Shown in pieces: positions 11,100 to 22,925 of a stretch of 64,000 nt of DNA; position 1 is the stretch's first letter; each line of letters starts with the position of its first letter. The position numbers and the translations under genes were made by a program. The stretch comes from Cerioporus squamosus (lineage: Eukaryota > Basidiomycota > Agaricomycetes > Polyporales > Polyporaceae). The stretch covers positions 1 through 64,000 of the forward strand of contig JABYQS010000097.1 of the NCBI GenBank assembly GCA_022592435.1, given 5' to 3'. The notes beneath the pieces are model-generated. The model was not told the DNA's origin. It saw only the letters and a list, made by a program, of their open reading frames with translations, and ran no database searches.

Positions 11100-11765
11100 G
11101 CACCGCCGGCTGTCTACGTTTGCGCCCTACCTGGTGGTGCTCAGTAACCACGTTTTAGGTTCGTAGACCGCCATTTGAGTGAACGCGGCCTTCATTCCCG
11201 CGGACAATGCCAGCATTCGCTGAAGAACCTCGTCGACGTACGCACGATGTCCTGGCTTCTTGCGCCGCTGCATGCGCGCGGTGTGGAACTTGTATGTCTA
11301 TCTCAAACTCTCCCGGACTTCCATATCTCAACCTGATACTTGAAGGACTTCGTAGAATTGCGCGATGAACCCAAGAAACATTCTCCGAGCCAATCAGCTT
11401 ACCCCATGTCGTTAGCCATCTTATTTCCGTCTGGCGTGATGAGGGTAAAGCACACGGCCAAGTCTCTAACGAATCGCACTCAAGCCGATGAGAACGTTAT
11501 CTCACGAATCCCATGTGCCAGCTGCCAATGTTACCGCTCCAGAACTTTAACTGTATTGTACGTCGGCCCGACTGCTACTGCATTCAAGCCTGACCCCCGG
11601 AGCTTCCTCAGAACCGTCTCTGGGCTGTGGAAGAATCGGTCTCCCTTGCCAGCCGTTACGTCGTACGGGGAGTTGCCGTGTTATCAGCCGCCCCTCCTCG
11701 CGTCTTGTGCGGTTATTGGGTGGTTGTTGGCCTTCTTCCGCTTCGACATACGGATCGTCGGCCAT
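11100..11765 (-). pseudogene. Unidentified coding remnant or small multi-exon gene
   Basis: Several minus-strand pieces look coding. About 11765-11640 opens with MADDPYVEAEEGQQPPNNRT. Near 11455-11405 is VCFTLITPDGNKMANDMG. Near 11390-11345 is FIAQFYEVLQVS. About 11292-11160 contains HTARMQRRKKPGHRAYVDEV and then LALSAGMKAAFTQMAVYEP. They are in different frames. Some could be spliced, since GTTGAG and CATACAAG lie at suitable places, but no single clean model emerges. I do not recognise the family. It may be a decayed gene, or a real one damaged by the single-base losses seen elsewhere in the window. Confidence 0.3.
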
Positions 11766-11799
11766 GCGCCAGCTACGGACGTAAAACAGCCAGGTGTGC

Positions 11800-14700
11800 A
11801 GGCTGATATTCCCAGGTGATATGTTCTATGACCTTATTTGCGGAGCACTGGCACGCCAGTGGCATGCAGTACCGTCGCTCCCCCGCTCAACAATTGTGAT
11901 CGATCCTGCCCATAGCCTATTCGCCTCGCGCTCCACGGCCGTCGGTGCTTCCATTCAAGCACACGGGCCCCATAGTGCGAGGTCCCTTCCGTACAAGCTC
12001 GCGGACTCATGCTCTGGCGCATTCCAGGGCCCGCCAGGTCTAGGGCGCCTGCAGGAGAACTCACGCTCGCGCATCTTTCTCCCGCACGACCGGAAAACAG
12101 CGGACGTCGCCGCGCCCTTGCCATCGCCTCCCGAGCGCCTCGTCTTGTGGGTCCACCCTCCCAACTCAGGCTTAGGATCCCCCGTGCCTGTAAGGCCAGC
12201 CACCGGCCGCAGACAGGCTGCAGATTGGCCTGAAGCGACCCCAGTGAAACCGTTCCGCGTTGCCTCGCTTTGCTTCCGTAGCCGGGCAGTCGGCGCGCAC
12301 GCACGCACACGCGCACGCTCATCAGCGAATCCTTGTCGCCCGTTGCGCCGCCACCGCTCGTGTTCCAAGCTTTCAAGTCCCGCGACATTGTCATGGCCGT
12401 ACAGACGTCTCCCAGTATCCACGTTCTCCCATCGGCACGCCACACGAGTCCACACCCTGAGCCCATCCTCGGGTCTCACTGCTTGTGCAGAGCCCAGTGC
12501 TCGTTCTCGGCCCGCTCCCCCCAAACATGAACTAAGTCAGAGCAGGGCCAGTGCCCAGCAGCAGCGCGCTATGACGTTGTGCGAGTGTCTAGTTGGCAGG
12601 CAGCGCCGCAATCAGAGCCCTTCAGCTTCGGCCACATATCGATGGCCCCTTGTTTCCAGCCAGGGCCTCCAAGCCTTAAGGTCTCCCTCCGAAGAATGGC
12701 CTACTAACCAATCCCGCTTCCGTAGTACGCTCGGCCCTATACGCCGCACGCCGGAGACCCGCCGCTTCCCGAATGCCGAGTAATATCTCAGCTCTGATCA
12801 CTCATCACGCAACAATCGACATCGTCATAACCTGGGGGTCGCTCGGAGTCCGGACTGATAGTAATTTTATGACGGGTAATGCGTAAACGGCAGGACGCCG
12901 AACCGTCCGCGCCAACTGCAACGGTCACCACGGCGGCACTGACGGTCAGATTTCTCACTGCCACAACAGGTAGGCCTGCGAGCGGGCACAATTCCGGTGT
13001 CCCCGCCTGCCTTTCCTGCTCCGCGACCCGCGCGCGCAGCGCAGTCGCCGCCGCCTCCCGAGTATGTATGTCGCAAGCTCCAATAGGCGGCGCTGCAGAT
13101 CATGGACTTGTCAACATGTCAAGGCCCAGTCGCCGGATCTAAAGCTTCATTGACACCACCAGCCAGCTACCAGGTCCGCAACACGTACTTGGACGTCGGG
13201 ACATGGCGCAGGCGCGACGGTGGTCAATTCGAAATCTGTCCGTCTTCGTCGCAGCTTTGTCGATCCTTCCTCGTAAGGAGTGCCTCCCTCATCCCTCGCT
13301 CGGTCGACCCTCCCGCTCCTAGATGCGCGAGCGGCGAGACAGTAGCTTGAAGGTGGAGACAAACGGGTGTCCGCTGGTCCACTTGATCCTACGGCTGTCC
13401 GTAGCGTTCTGCGACCCTCGAAAGATTCAGCAAGATCTCTGTCCACCGTCGCAGTCGGAGGAGCCACGAGCCATTGGTCTGACTCTCCCTCCGACTGTTC
13501 CGACGGCTGCTGGTACTTTCGCAGACTTACGCCCACAAAACGTGGCCCTCGAAGCTCGGAGGATGCTCGGCAGCAGTCTCCGAGGGCGCGCCAGCGGCAG
13601 CACGAGCCTGAGCCGACCCTGCTAGACTCGCCCGCCAGGCCATCCATCGCGAACTAAGTATGGCTATCCTGTCCAAAGCCAAAGCGCTCGCAGGGAGAAG
13701 AACGCCCTCTGCTCGAGAGGCTGAGAACCATGAGGCACGCATCCTGGACAGCCCGTGACAGGCGTACTGATGCCGCTTCATCAGCGAGAGCCTCGAAGTG
13801 GAGAGTGAAACGCTTCCAGCGAGGGCTCTCGTTGACGTCCTCGCCCCGGGGCCAATTAAATTCACTTGCTGTGCGCAGCAGGTCACTGGAATGGAAGCTA
13901 CGCCGCGCCTAGGGTCCGGGAACCATGCTTCAGTCCGTTGACAACGCAGTTCGCGACTCGCGAGCTTCGCAAGCTGGCGTTCATACGTAAACGCTCTGAA
14001 GGTTCAAACTTTCAACACAGTCGCTCCGGACTCCGAGCACACCTAGAAGTGTGTGCGTCTGAACTCTAAAGCACCAACGCAAGGTGCACCGCCGGCCGCG
14101 CACTCAGGTAAGTAGTCTGGCAACTGCACCCGCTCACCGTCAGGCCGCAGAATCCGAGCCAGGCGCGCCCGCCGCTGTACCCCCGAACCACGTCGCGCTT
14201 CTAGCCTCGACGCGCACCCTGGAACCGACTTGCCTGAACGCACGGGCGCGCGTTTCGGTGGGATCTGGCACGGCGCGACTCTATCACAATCACTGCAATC
14301 ACAACAGCGCATATGGACCCAGGGATCAGCGGTCCCGGTGAGCGCGAATGGGAGTGCGAGTGCCAATCAGACAAGCTTGCATAGTCGTCGACGTCACGCA
14401 CTGCAGCTAGACGGGAGGGGGATCGACAAGCCACCACTAGCGGGGGGACGCTCGCGCTTGGCGTGGAGGCGGGACTTGAGCTTGAGCTTGAGCTTGAGAC
14501 GCGGACGAGGAGCGCGGAGAGAGTGACAGATAGACCCACAACAACCAGTTAGTTAGTTACGACACGGCGGTGCGAGTACAGGTAGCGGTAGTAAATAGGA
14601 CAAGGACACATTGGCCACAGAGTTCAAACAGACGAACAGTCCGGGGGTGTAGTACAAGGCAGGTATGGTACGTGTGTATATACAAGTATATCCGTGCAAA

Positions 14701-15018
14701 AGTCAATCATGTAGTATGTGTATATGAGTATGCGAGGGATGCGGTGTGCGGGTGCGGGTGCGAGGTGAGGGGCAGCGAGAGCGATGGCGATGGCGAGATG
14801 GCGAGTGCAGTGTGAGGGTTGGCAGAGAGAGAGGATAAGTTAGCGACACAGATATCTTACTAGGGGGATACAATAACTTGTCGTCAACAATGCAGAGAGA
14901 GTCCGGCGAAACAAATCAAGAAAGTTCGACAAAGAAGCAGAAGAACCGATGGTGGGGTAAGAGGCCGCGCAACGGAGCCCGGAGCCTTGGTATGAGACGA
15001 GAGAGGCCGATGGGCATT
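11800..15018. other. Long region without recognisable genes
   Basis: About 3.2 kb. The longest frame (11794-12783, +) is rich in Arg, Ser and Pro, overlaps equally open frames on the other strand and lacks any motif, so I treat it as non-coding. A short tandem CTTGAG run lies at about 14475-14499, and GTGCGG-type repeats at about 14739-14767. The last few hundred bases probably include the 3' UTR of the Zn2Cys6 gene. Confidence 0.4.
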
Positions 15019-16473
15019 CTACGCCGTCATCATCGGCATCGTGTAGAGCATGGCGGGCGCGATGCCTTCTTGCGCAGCACCCGGCGTGTATGTCGGCACG
15101 GCGTACTGATACTGCAAGTAGGGGTACTGCATCGCAGGCTCCGCCGTCGGGTAGTAGTACAGACCCTGCGGCTGCACATATCTGGGCGGGCGAAGCACGT
15201 CAGCTCAGCTCGGAGTAACGACGCAACGACGAACGGCATCGGGATGGGGAAAGCACACTTACTCAACGGCAACGGCGGCCTCCTCGAGCGCGGGCTCTGT
15301 GGGCGCCATCGGCGGCACCTGGGGGAGAGCGATCTGCGGCGCTGCCTCAGCACCAGAGGCGAGGCTGATCAGCATGGAGTTGTGCTCGATCTCCTCCATC
15401 CCCTGCAGACCGTGCATGCCCTGCGCGCCCTCCGGCACGGCGAAGGCGCTCATCCGCTCCTCGGGGGAGAGGAACGTCGGCGACCCTGTGCAGCGGACAG
15501 GGCGAGGCGCGTGCACGGAGGTGGCGGCGGCGGGATGGCGGTCGGGGACCTCGTGGTACAGCGGGGAGGCGTCGTGGTGCTGGTATGCGTGCGCGTCTTC
15601 CGCGACCGCGACGGCGTACGACGGCTGCTCGTAGTACTCGGCCATGTGTGCGGGCTCGCCGTATGACTCGGCGGCGGGGTGCTCGTAGCCGTAGGACGCG
15701 GCCATGGTGTACTGCGATTCGTCCCAGTGCGAGGCGTAGTCGGTCGGGGAGGACGTCGACTCGTACGAGCGGTCGATGTCGGGGTAGAGAAGGTCCGGCG
15801 TCGAGGGCTCCTCGAGCTTGTGCTGGGGGTAGCCGTAGGACTCGCAGTCGGAGACGGAGTACGACGCGTCAGCGGACTCGGAGGATGACGTCGAGCCCTG
15901 GCGGTGACGGTGCTGGCGGGACACGGAGACGCGCTTTTCGAGTTTCGATTCCTGTTTATCCTCCTCGACGTACTCGCAGATGTAGCCGCGCGCAAGGCAG
16001 CGCGTGCACGCGGGGCGGGCGCCGCTGCACTGTAACGATGCACGCACACAGGGTCAGCGAAAAGCTGTGCAGACACGAAGGTAACCAGCCACGCACCTTG
16101 GCCTTACGCTGACGGCACTTGTTGCACGCCTTCTGCGTGCGGCGGTTCTTCAGCGGGGTGGGGGAGCGCAAGAAGATGCACTGCCCGTCCGGACCGGGGA
16201 GGGTGCCGGCACGGTAGTGGTAGTATTCGGAGCCCCAGGGGACGTCGTACGGGATGAGATTCCAGCTGTCTTCAGAGGCGACCGCGACGTCTAGCGGGGA
16301 GTTGGCGTAGACATCCGTCGGCGTGGTTGGGGAGGAGGGGGTAGCGGGGGTAGCGGGGAGGAGCGGCCCGAGAGCATGCCGGAGGAGGTACCGCGGTAGT
16401 ATGGCTGGTCGGTGCAGTGTTCGAACATGATGGTGAGCCCGTCGGCGGGGAGTCGGGAGGAGGTGGGGAACAT
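15019..16473 (-). CDS. Zn2Cys6 (fungal-type zinc cluster) transcription factor
   Basis: Nuclear DNA-binding regulator. Exons are 16473-16097, 16029-15263 and 15181-15019, with introns of 67 and 81 nt and clean GT-AG borders. After a Ser/Pro-rich start comes a basidiomycete-typical lead-in (WNLIPYDVPWGSEYYHYRAG, LPGPDGQCIFLRSPTPLKN). The binuclear cluster follows: CNKCRQRKAK at the end of exon 1, then CSGARPACTRCLARGYICEY at the start of exon 2. The intron thus falls just before the third cysteine. The rest is Ser-, Tyr- and acid-rich and looks disordered, with a Tyr/Gln/Pro-rich C-terminus that could activate transcription. No fungal-specific TF domain is seen. A frame break at the GGGG run 16355-16358 is fixed by one added base. 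Target genes cannot be inferred. Confidence 0.85.
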
Positions 16474-18090
16474 GGCCGGACGCGTCTACGGCGGGGGTCA
16501 GGCACGCAGGGAGGTGAGTAGCGCGACGGGAGGTGGGACGGCAGGGGGCAGCGGGAGAAGGCGCGGGGAGCTTTTATTCTGGAGGGCATCGGTTGGCGTG
16601 AAAGGGATATATGTATCCTTGCGAGATCGTGAATCGAAAAAAGGGCGCGGTTGGGAGGCGGAGGTCTCGAGCACGAGCCGGGGGCATGGCACGCAATCTC
16701 GAGGGCGATCTGGCTGGACACGCTCCCACGAATCGGGAGGCGATTTCTTCACGTCGTTGATGAACAGAACCCATCTGTGGCGTGCGCGTCTCCATCGAGA
16801 TTGCCCGCCTTGAAAGCGGCCTAGTGCGCCTCTCCGCCATGCCCTCCTTTATTCTCCCGCCCCAATCCCATCGTCGCCAAGGCAGGCAACGGCGGGGAAC
16901 ACCGCGTCCACTCTGCGCACAGCTCACACTCTGAGGCCTGACTCTGGCAGCACGTACGCCGTGCAGCATCCAGGGTGCTCGCAGCCCACAGCACACCCCC
17001 ATACGAGGGTGGCATAGCCGGCTGCGTCGGTGCCGCTCTCCTGGGCAGGGATGCGCCTCTGGGGGAAAGCAGGCCCACGGAACAGGTCCACGGCAAATTT
17101 GACTTCACTTGCGCCATAGCGCCCAAAAGGTTCCACCAGAACAACAGGCGCCGGGGCAACCACGCCCGCCAGGTCCCGCCTCGCCCTCGGCCGCCGCCAG
17201 CTGCGCTCGGTCACAGGGACTCCGAGTACTTAGCAGCAGCAGCAGCAGCGGGACCGCACCGTGCACGGCGCAGAGCACCCGCCCCCAGGCCACATGCGCC
17301 CCAGAGCCTCACAGCAGCGATGTCGATCGACTGTCCCCGCTGGCAGCAATTTGCGCCACCATTTCCTCGCTTTTCGCGCGTCTTCTCAGTGCAAGAAATT
17401 ATCCTAGCCTCGCCCTTGCTGGTCTTGGTTAGATTCAGGATCCCGCCAGGCCCCGAGCCCGCCCTCACGTGGCCGCCACCGCCCATACAGCGCCCGACGC
17501 CCTCCGGGTGCGAGAGCACGATCGTCACTCGAGCTCCCGACGAGCTCCTCGGGCTGCCCAGATGTCAGTGCACGATCGCCCCGCCGCCCCCGAAACGCCC
17601 TCCGTCCAGGAACCGCTCACCATCTATCATGTCCTTTTCATGTGGCGCCCTCAGCCGTCTCATCGATGCGCACGGCACCGAAGCACACGGGCCCGCCGCC
17701 GCGCCCCATCGTGTCTGCCCGGCTTCCCGCGACGCTCTGGGGACGGGTGTAAACGATGTACCCTGATGTACCTGCAGACCAGGCATGCTTGGTCAATTGA
17801 TACTTGTCAACTCACGATCGTCCAGGCTAGTACGCGATTCGTCCGTGTGGCCATGCTTGAAGCCACCGGGTCATAATATAGTCGGTATCCAAATGCTACA
17901 GGGTGTGTTGCCAGACAATCGTACTGAGACATAATTGGGCAAGAGCAGGAGGCTAGGGCGCACGGAGGCGGAGGCCAGGTCCAGTGATCGCGTCTGGAGG
18001 ACTGGCGGTCTGAGATCTATGACTTCAGTGGTCTTGAGACTCGCCGGGGCTGAGACTCTGAGTCGGAGCGCCGCGTTGCTTAGCGACTCT
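16474..18090. other. Intergenic region, no gene recognised
   Basis: About 1.6 kb. The overlapping long frames here (for example 16975-17766, +) are proline/arginine-rich and mirrored by open frames on the other strand. None shows a motif. A short CAG run (encoding Ala or Gln) lies near 17232-17245. The part near 16474 should contain the promoter of the Zn2Cys6 gene. Confidence 0.4.
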
Positions 18091-18677
18091 TCACGTCGCC
18101 GGGTCGTGCAGCACCGCGAGCAGATAGCGTTCGTCTGCGGAGGGACAATGGAAGGCGCGCTCGTCAATAACCGACCGACACAATCGTTGTGCGCAGGTCG
18201 CGCAGGCAGGCACGATGGTCGTTTCGCAGTGACGTACCCGGAGATATCATGATTTCGTGCCGCTTTGTTCGTATCCTCATAAACCGAATGTCATCCTGCG
18301 CAGGTTCCACAAGAGCAAGGTCAATCGCGAATCGTGCATGTCCGTATGTCCGTACGGGAGGCGCAGGCTCATATGGCAAAAGAGAGTGAAGCAACCAAAC
18401 TGCGACTTACCCCGTCATTATGTCCTCCGCTGACGTCCTCCAGCCCCGTCTGCACGCTGTGCACTATCCTCGCGATCGCGCTCGCGTACTTCTTGCCCTG
18501 TTCGCCCTCGAAGACGACGCCCGAATGCCGGATGATCGTCACAGGCTGGCCTCTTGAAAGCAGCATGTATCCGAGGACAGATCGGTGCGATGTGAGAAGC
18601 GTGAGGGTCTGCTCGAGCTCGGGGGGCGTCACAAGGGCCTGCGACGCGGCGGTCGATGTCGCATGGGGGTCTGACAT
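18091..18677 (-). CDS. Roadblock/LC7-type dynein light chain
   Basis: Non-catalytic light chain of cytoplasmic dynein, which links cargo and stabilises the intermediate chain. Exons are 18677-18411, 18295-18238 and 18134-18091, with introns of 115 and 103 nt and GTAAGT/GTACGT donors, giving 122 residues. Exon 1 has ELEQTLTLLTSHRSVLGYML and GQPVTIIRHSGVVFEG, then KKYASAIARIVHSVQTGLED. Exon 2 has IRFMRIRTKRHEIMISP. Exon 3 ends DERYLLAVLHDPAT. These follow the family from end to end. An in-frame ATG at 18716 would add 13 residues. The 18677 start (MSDPHATS) fits the usual length better. Confidence 0.9.
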
Positions 18678-20658
18678 TGTCTGCGTCGCCAGCATTGGGG
18701 AGCTCGCGGTTGGCACTGGCAGCGGTTCAAACGACGAGGCTCAGAGGACACGCTCACGGCCGTCGCCGGACGCGTCACGACGCGTCGGAGATGCTTACGT
18801 AACACTAGCTTCTCACTTACCTTTCCGCTTATGGTGTTAAGTTTCTGTCAACCATAACAAACTTCTAACAAACCTCTAGTTGTTTCCCGTTAGCACGCCC
18901 GTGCTGATGTCGCAGCACCCTTTGGACGACCATGTCTAGATCTTGCCTTGTCTTGCTAGCACTCGCACTAGTCTCTTTCTTGTGCCCGATACGCAATGGG
19001 GTTAACAAAGGCTGCAACCCTCGACCTAGTCTTACACGGACGCGCGAATGCCGTCAGCCTGCCCATGGAATTTCTGTTCTATTCGACCCGCTATCGCCTC
19101 GAGTCCGAGCCGACCCTACGGCATCTCGGTGCGCAATGCAATGTTCGCAAGCTCGCAACAACGGCCCCGCCTCCACGCCTCCCTGCCAGGTGCCTTCGTC
19201 TCGTCGAAGAAGAACTTCCTCAAATCTTCCATGATTCTCGGAGTATATTGGGCGGGCCGGCGGTAAAACCAGAGGCTGAAGGGTTAGCGTTCGCAACATA
19301 TGCGCGACATACGGCTATCTCCTAGCCTTCCAGTGAGTACGACATGGCGTCATGGCATCCGCGTCCCACCAGGCTCGCGCTGATCATTCCCGTGTGCGCC
19401 CACAACCCCGTGCGCGTGGCCAGGTGCTGTCTGCAGTCTATGGGACCCGGAGCGCGCGCACATCGAATGCAAATCGATATCGACTCCAGGCATACGACAT
19501 AGCGTCACCCGGGTTCCCGTGGGCACCCACAAACTATCGCCACCTGGAGTCGTCGCGGTCCTGCAGTTGGCAAGTGATTCGCATCGCGTGGCCAGCCTCC
19601 CGAGGCCCGGTCGCGAGTAGCGCAGAGGCTTAGGCTAGCGCAGCCCGTGCCTTCCTCCCGTCTCCCAGACGTGCTTAGCTGGCCCTGAGAGGGCTGACAC
19701 AGACACAAGCGTCAGGGAGGCTTGATGATGCATCGATGATCGTCCCTCTGGCGGCCGACGCGATGCGTTCACTTCGTCCTCGCGAGTCGCCAGGTTCTCA
19801 CAGACATATCGCGGAGTCGTGGAGTCGCCGCGGAGCAGCGAAGCCGCGTACTGTCAATGGGACCTACAGACTGTACGTATGCCTGCGTGCACTCAGGCTA
19901 GTACTCGGCTCCGGTGTTCACTTCAATGCTGCTGTCAACGGATGCAGCGAGAGGCCGACGTCGTTGTGCACAGCTGTGTGCAGTTAACCAGTCACAAGTC
20001 GGCCGCGGTGTTGCGCTCTGGGCTAGCATGCATGCTTGGCGATGAGAGAATTGCTAGCACAGTAGTCGTGTGCCCTGTGGTGTATGTGATCGACCAATAG
20101 CTTGTGTCGCCTGGGTGCGGTCGGTGGTCTGCAGTCACTGCAACATTGACGTCGTGATCAAGCGCAAGTCCGGAGCATGCACACATCTAGCTAGAAGTGG
20201 AAAGCCCGTCGAAGTGTCCAGCGTTTGAGATGATCGAGGCTAAGTACTATCGTCAAATGACGACGCAGTCCGCAGGAGCGGTACTCCGAATCCTGAGCAA
20301 ATTCTGAGCAAACTTACGGTCGAGTCAATGATGTCCTCGCACCGTACGCGTGACGAACGACCTCACACCCCGGGGATCGTGCTTCACGATGAATGCAAGA
20401 GTTGGACCGATATAATATGCGACAGAAGCCAAGTGTCGAAGCAGTCTACAGCATTGAATACAGCGGATGCAGCGATTAAGCAATATACAAAATACGTTGA
20501 TAGCAGTAAGATAGCAGCGTCCAGCACGAATCGGTATCCAACACCGAGCATGAGCACGTACAGCGCACCTCTCGACTCAAGACGTCGCTCCCCACACGGT
20601 CTGCGCATCTCCCCATCTCCCCATCCTCCCATCTCACATCTCCGCACCAGGCTGGCCC
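18678..20658. other. Intergenic region, no gene recognised
   Basis: About 2 kb with short frames only, none with a motif or matching splice sites. It should hold the promoter of the dynein light chain gene and the 3' UTR of the Yippee-like gene. Confidence 0.4.
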
Positions 20659-21552
20659 TCACCTCGGCTTCCAAAACGGCCCGTCGTCCAAGTCATCCAA
20701 GTCTGCTAACCTCCTCGGCTTCTTCGGCGCGAGCATGACACTGCGCCGTCCCTGCTTCACGCCCTTCGGCGGCTTCGGGTCCGCAGACAGCGGCGGCATG
20801 AGCAACTCGGCGATCTCCTGCGCGGCGCGGCTCTGCGCCGCCTCATGGTCGTCGTGGTCGTCTTCGCCGTCGCCGTCGCCGGTGTCGCCCTGCTCCTGCA
20901 CGAAATCGAGCTCGAGGATGAAGTGCCCCTCCTTCCACCGCTCCGGCACGTCGTGCGCGCGCACGAACCGCCACCCGAGGTACGCCTCGCACGTCTTGCA
21001 GATGAACTCCTGGATCGTGTACGTGCCCGAGTCCATGAGCAGGATCGAGGGCGGGTCGAGAGCGATATTCCGCCTGTCGTCCGGGACGGCGTCGGCATCA
21101 CAGCACAGCGCGGGCGGGATTTCGAAGCGTGGGCGCGTGGATTGAATTGTGCACGGATATGGGAGGGCGTCCAAGGGAGACGGAGAGCATGGAGGGTAGC
21201 AACGGGGTACATAGACGGGTGCGGGACCGATCGCAGCTTTGAGTCCAATGACGGAAGGGTGGGACAGAGAGCAGGTACGCACGTTTCGGTGAACATCGCA
21301 GCCTTCCCTGAGTGCCCGCGGAATGCCTGGAATGCCGGACGCGCAGACGTCAATACATGTACAGGCGATCCCGGCTTCGCAAGGGGTGCAGGTGCGCGTT
21401 TGTATAAACCAAAGCCGAGGCAAAAGACTCACTGTTGACACCAGGCTGGACGTGTGTGCAATTCTCGTATGGCACTCCGAGCAGGCGAGGATGCGTGGGG
21501 GACCCGTGTATGGCGCCGGGATGTCTAGCGGGGGTGGTGGAGGCGCAGACAT
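20659..21552 (-). CDS. Yippee-like zinc-binding protein with acidic C-terminal extension
   Basis: Exons are 21552-21433, 21326-21283 (44 nt) and 21073-20659, with introns of 106 and 209 nt. The Yippee fold binds one zinc through two CxxC pairs. Here these are CSECH in exon 1 (ILACSECHTRIAHTSSLVS) and CKTC in exon 3 (TIQEFICKTCEAYLGWRFV). Exon 2 gives FRGHSGKAAMFTE. Exon 3 also has PPSILLMDSG and ERWKEGHFILEL. Beyond the domain is an extension with a run of Asp/Glu/His, a basic stretch (KQGRRSVMLAPKKPRR) and the end DDGPFWKPR. Yippee proteins are conserved across eukaryotes, but their molecular role in fungi is poorly defined. The upstream region carries the MITE at 21886-22495. Confidence 0.88.
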   Translation of the reverse strand: MSAPPPPPLDIPAPYTGPPRILACSECHTRIAHTSSLVSTVSLLPRLWFIQTRTCTPCEAGIACTCIDVCASGIPGIPRALREGCDVHRNVRTCSLSHPSVIGLKAAIGPAPVYVPRCYPPCSPSPLDALPYPCTIQSTRPRFEIPPALCCDADAVPDDRRNIALDPPSILLMDSGTYTIQEFICKTCEAYLGWRFVRAHDVPERWKEGHFILELDFVQEQGDTGDGDGEDDHDDHEAAQSRAAQEIAELLMPPLSADPKPPKGVKQGRRSVMLAPKKPRRLADLDDLDDGPFWKPR

Positions 21553-21885
21553 CTCTCTAGACGTGGCGCGTCGTGGGCTAGAGGGCGTGCAGGACGTGGA
21601 GGTTGGGGAAGAAGACGCGGACGCTGTCGGTGAACCATGGGAGGAGGGCTGGACTTCGCCCGCTTGATGCGTTGAGGAGCGCGGAGGCCCAAGCCAGTGG
21701 TACGCATCATTTTCCCAAGCATTTTCGCACCGCAAACGTCCTGTCGAGTGTCGTCGAGCACGTCCGGGCAGTTCTGCGGCGTACGGTGTTCTGCAGCATG
21801 CCTTTTCTGGCGTACGTTCGAGCGCGAGTAGAAACCGCAGAGTTGGTGGAACGCAGGAGACCGCAGCACTGCACAGGCAGATCAC

Positions 21886-22495
21886 TAATCTCGTAACCAG
21901 ACGTGATACGGCGCGCTCCCGCACGGTGCCGGTCGGAGTCGAAAGCGGAGAGACAAAAAGAAATACAGGACCTCGCCGTATAACGTCTGGTGACTTTCGT
22001 ATAGAGGGGTGGGGGGCAGCCCGAAGCGCCCACCGTTCGCTCCTCCTCGCCGATTCCTGCGCTGTTCGAGTCGCCCGCCCGACCCCGCACAGTGTCCCGC
22101 CAGGTCCCGCCGCGCCCTCCTCCCGACCAGCCCGTGTGACTTGTCTCTTAACCTCGCGACTTGGACGCTCGGCCAGCATCAAGGGCCTCAATACATAGCG
22201 CGAAGGCAACTCGGTCACCCAACTCTGCGAACTTGGAAGTGAGCGGGGAGGATGTCGGTTGTCGCGCGCGACGCCGACGTTGCGCGACCCGCGACCCGCG
22301 AGAGCAGCTGCGCGAGACCCTGCGAGACTGCCTTCCGACACGCTGACGTCACGGAAGAATGGGCGCTTCGGGCTGCCCCCCACCCCTCTATACGAATTTC
22401 ACCAGACGTTTAGTAACGGACCCTTGCATTCTTTTTTCGCTCTCCGCTTTCAATGTCCGAAAGGGTCAGTAACTAAACGTCTGGTAACGAGACTA
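21886..22495. mobile_element. Non-autonomous DNA transposon with ~140-bp TIRs and 9-bp TSD (MULE-like MITE)
   Basis: The left arm 21886-22032 and right arm 22360-22495 are inverted copies. The outer ends read TAATCTCGTAACCAGACGT and, reverse-complemented, TAGTCTCGTTACCAGACGT. The inner about 50 bp are nearly perfect, including GTATAGAGGGGTGGGGGGCA. The element is flanked by the 9-bp direct repeat GCAGATCAC at 21877-21885 and 22496-22504. A unique core of about 330 bp has no transposase frame. Long TIRs with a 9-bp duplication fit Mutator-like elements; superfamily assignment is inference. It sits 334 bp upstream of the Yippee-like start codon and about 430 bp upstream of allantoinase, so it may affect either promoter. 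Confidence 0.82.
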
Positions 22496-22925
22496 GCAGA
22501 TCACCGGATGATGCACGGCCAGGTCTATTTCGGACTTAGAAGCTGTGCTCGGGGACCTTTCTCAGACCTGTTTGGGACTTACGGGTAGAATTTATTTGGG
22601 AGAGAAAATGTCGGCGTTCCTCACAGCCTGTGCCTCCTTTCCTCGCTCCGCTCCCAGAAATGGATGATGACATGGACACTCTAACACCTTCGAGATCATG
22701 ACGGCCAATGCCATATTATGACCAACACGAGGATATCCTCTGTTGACATAACTGTGATCCACGTGGCCCGGCGAACCACGTCAACTGCCTAATGCGGCAA
22801 ATACCACCGAGGAGCGTATCTTGATAGCAGCTGGTTATTATCGCACAGTGACAGGTGAGTTGTCTCCTTCCATCGTCCTCCGAGTCCCTGCACTTAGTGC
22901 TGCGCCCTTAACCATCCAGAGTACA

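Noticed and set aside
11794..12783. 329-codon plus-strand frame
   Set aside because: No motif, Arg/Ser/Pro-rich, and mirrored by long frames on the opposite strand. Typical of GC-rich non-coding DNA.
16975..17766. 263-codon plus-strand frame
   Set aside because: Low-complexity Pro/Arg/Ala content, no domain, and competing frames on both strands.
20659..22383. 574-codon minus-strand frame through the Yippee-like gene and the MITE
   Set aside because: It reads through both introns and into the transposon. The spliced model gives a proper Yippee domain.
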